Shown here: one piece after another, positions 5,517-6,953 of the stretch | How the letters are laid out: every line of letters begins with the position of its first letter | Numbering within the stretch: position 1 is the stretch's first letter | NCBI GenBank assembly: GCA_014874425.1 | Contig: JACWAG010000335.1 | Coordinates: forward strand, 1-6,953 | DNA length: 6,953 nucleotides | Direction: 5' to 3' | DNA from: Syntrophaceae bacterium | GTDB taxonomy: Bacteria; Desulfobacterota; Desulfomonilia; Desulfomonilales; Desulfomonilaceae | Position numbers and translations under genes: made by a program | Notes under the pieces: generated by a model | Seen by the model: only the letters and a program-made list of their open reading frames with translations | What the model was told of the DNA's origin: nothing | The model's database searches: none

Positions 5517-6857
5517 ATGAGTCAATCAAGTATTCGAACGGGTGCTGTAAATGTACAGTTTTCGGATTTGGCAAAACAGATGCTTCGTTACAGGTGGGTC
5601 TGCTATGGGATGCTTTTGCTGACCTACATATTTGTTTACTTCGATCGCGTCTCGCCTGCAGTAATAGCGCCGGAATTAATGAAAGAGTTTAATTTATCAG
5701 CCACAAGCCTTGGGATTTTATCGTCAATGTATTTTTATCCTTATGCCGCGATGCAGATTCCGTCCGGTATTTTGTCAGACCGTATGGGGCCAAGGATTTC
5801 GGTCACCATATTTTTCATCATTGCTGCGATCGGAACAGCGCTCTTTGGTCTTGCAAACAGCTTCGGATTAATCGTTTTTGGCCGCTTCCTGATGGGAGTT
5901 GGTGTGGCGGTGGTCTGGATCCCATGTATGAGAATTTTGGCAAACTGGTTCAGACCAAATGAGTTCTCGACCCTAACCGGCGTGATGCTCACAGTGGGTA
6001 ACGCAGGGGCTGTGCTCGCTGCTGCGCCACTGGCTTTCTTGGTAGGCATCGTCGGCTGGAGAGCGTCTTTCTACTGGTTGGGCGCTTTTATGTTCATTGT
6101 GGCGATGTTGAATTTCATCGTCCTCAGGAACAAGCCGAGTGACAAGAGTTTACCCACTGTTTCAGAGATAGATGGAATCGATTACTATTCTGTCCAGAGC
6201 ACTGAAAAGGTCAGTTTTGGCGAAAACGTAAAAAGACTTTTTGGGATGAAGAACTACTGGTTGATAGCCATTTACGCATTTGTGATCTATGGCACGGTTA
6301 TGGGTTTTCAGGGTCTGTGGTGCATACCGTATCTAGAGCAAACGTACGGTCTTCCAAAACAACAAGCGGCAAACATACTCATGTTATGGCCGATCGGCAT
6401 GGCAGTGGGTTGCTTTGCGTTTGGGTATGTTTCCGACCGAATTTTGAAATCCCGTAGGAACGCTTCATTCTATGGCATCATCATTTACGCCCTGACTTGG
6501 TTGCCTTTGGTGCTGTGGCCGGACAAAATCCCTGTAGGCATGTTTTATCCTCTTCTTTTCATCATGGGCTTCTTCTCTGGCGCCTACGTTCCGAACTATG
6601 CCCACATTGCCGAAGGCCAGCCTCACAGCTTCATCGCGACGGCAAACGGTATGCTTAACATCTGGTATTTTGTTGGGGGCGCGCTTTTTCAATCTGTGAT
6701 GGGAATGGTCCTGGATTTTTACGGCAAGGCAGGAAATAAATTCCCGGTGGGCGCATATAAGACAACTTTTACAGTATGTATTATTGCTTTGGTGATTGGC
6801 GCTATTGCGATGTATTTTACTACCGACAGTAAAGTGCTACAGAAGAAATCTTCTTAA
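5517..6857 (+). CDS. Major facilitator superfamily transporter, probable organic anion permease
   Basis: The 446-residue inner-membrane protein has about 12 hydrophobic helices in two halves, separated by a polar loop at about 205-245. The MFS signature loop between helices 2 and 3 is present as GILSDRMGPR (84-93), and a weaker copy in the second half reads GYVSDRILKSRR (303-314). Helix 1 carries DRVSPAVIAPEL (43-54), and helix 4 has GRFLMGVGVAVVWIP (122-136). The overall pattern resembles the sugar-phosphate and organic-anion group (UhpC/GlpT, anion:cation symporters), which would suit uptake of a carboxylate or similar anion. Substrate and coupling ion cannot be read from sequence. It lies 381 bases after the iron-sulfur gene in the same direction, so it may be in the same operon or have its own promoter. 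It most likely feeds the neighbouring enzymes. No terminator was seen after the stop. Confidence 0.88.
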   Translation: MSQSSIRTGAVNVQFSDLAKQMLRYRWVCYGMLLLTYIFVYFDRVSPAVIAPELMKEFNLSATSLGILSSMYFYPYAAMQIPSGILSDRMGPRISVTIFFIIAAIGTALFGLANSFGLIVFGRFLMGVGVAVVWIPCMRILANWFRPNEFSTLTGVMLTVGNAGAVLAAAPLAFLVGIVGWRASFYWLGAFMFIVAMLNFIVLRNKPSDKSLPTVSEIDGIDYYSVQSTEKVSFGENVKRLFGMKNYWLIAIYAFVIYGTVMGFQGLWCIPYLEQTYGLPKQQAANILMLWPIGMAVGCFAFGYVSDRILKSRRNASFYGIIIYALTWLPLVLWPDKIPVGMFYPLLFIMGFFSGAYVPNYAHIAEGQPHSFIATANGMLNIWYFVGGALFQSVMGMVLDFYGKAGNKFPVGAYKTTFTVCIIALVIGAIAMYFTTDSKVLQKKSS

Positions 6858-6953
6858 AAATAAGAACGCCAAAGTCGCAGCGGGACAACAACAGGTCAAC
6901 CCACAGCGAGATTGTTGGAATAGGCCTCGGTTAAACAGGGCTAGGCAACGCAA

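Noticed and set aside
6841..6854. Inverted repeat AGAAGA-AA-TCTTCT at the end of the transporter gene as a terminator
   Set aside because: The stem is short and A/T-rich, and it is followed by TAAAAA rather than a T tract.
6858..6953. Looked for a gene, terminator or RNA gene after the transporter
   Set aside because: Only a 4-base GCCT/AGGC pairing was found; nothing supportable.

Overview
The window is a bacterial catabolic gene cluster with every recognisable gene on the + strand: the 3' end of a regulator gene, an aldehyde dehydrogenase, a flavoprotein plus iron-sulfur protein pair, and a transporter. Base composition looks balanced, ribosome binding sites are strong (GGAGG type), and a GlcD-like flavoprotein sits beside an HdrD-like (CCG-domain) iron-sulfur protein. 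This pairing is common in anaerobes that oxidise organic acids, such as sulfate-reducing or syntrophic Desulfobacterota and some Firmicutes. That placement is inference; no rRNA or other phylogenetic marker is present.

Layout. 3-464: C-terminal part of a GntR/FCD-type regulator, cut by the window edge, with an unusual tail of about 83 residues. 494-2095: aldehyde dehydrogenase of the CoA-acylating methylmalonate-semialdehyde dehydrogenase (MmsA/IolA) class, with several substitutions at positions that govern substrate and cofactor. 2096-2294: a 199-base spacer with several small inverted repeats and a very strong Shine-Dalgarno. 2295-3770: FAD-linked oxidase/dehydrogenase. 3807-5135: cysteine-rich iron-sulfur protein with two ferredoxin-like cluster motifs and two CCG domains. 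5136-5516: a 381-base spacer with two good hairpins and what looks like a small frameshifted or decayed reading frame. 5517-6857: 12-helix MFS transporter. 6858-6953: no gene, and no terminator seen.

How the genes may work together (inference). The transporter would import an organic anion. The flavoprotein and iron-sulfur protein would oxidise it, or a product of it, at a hydroxyl group and pass electrons through Fe-S clusters to a carrier or to the quinone pool. The aldehyde dehydrogenase would convert a semialdehyde intermediate to an acyl-CoA. The FCD regulator would sense the substrate or an intermediate. The actual substrate cannot be read from the sequence. Residue changes in the aldehyde dehydrogenase argue against assuming it is ordinary valine or inositol catabolism.
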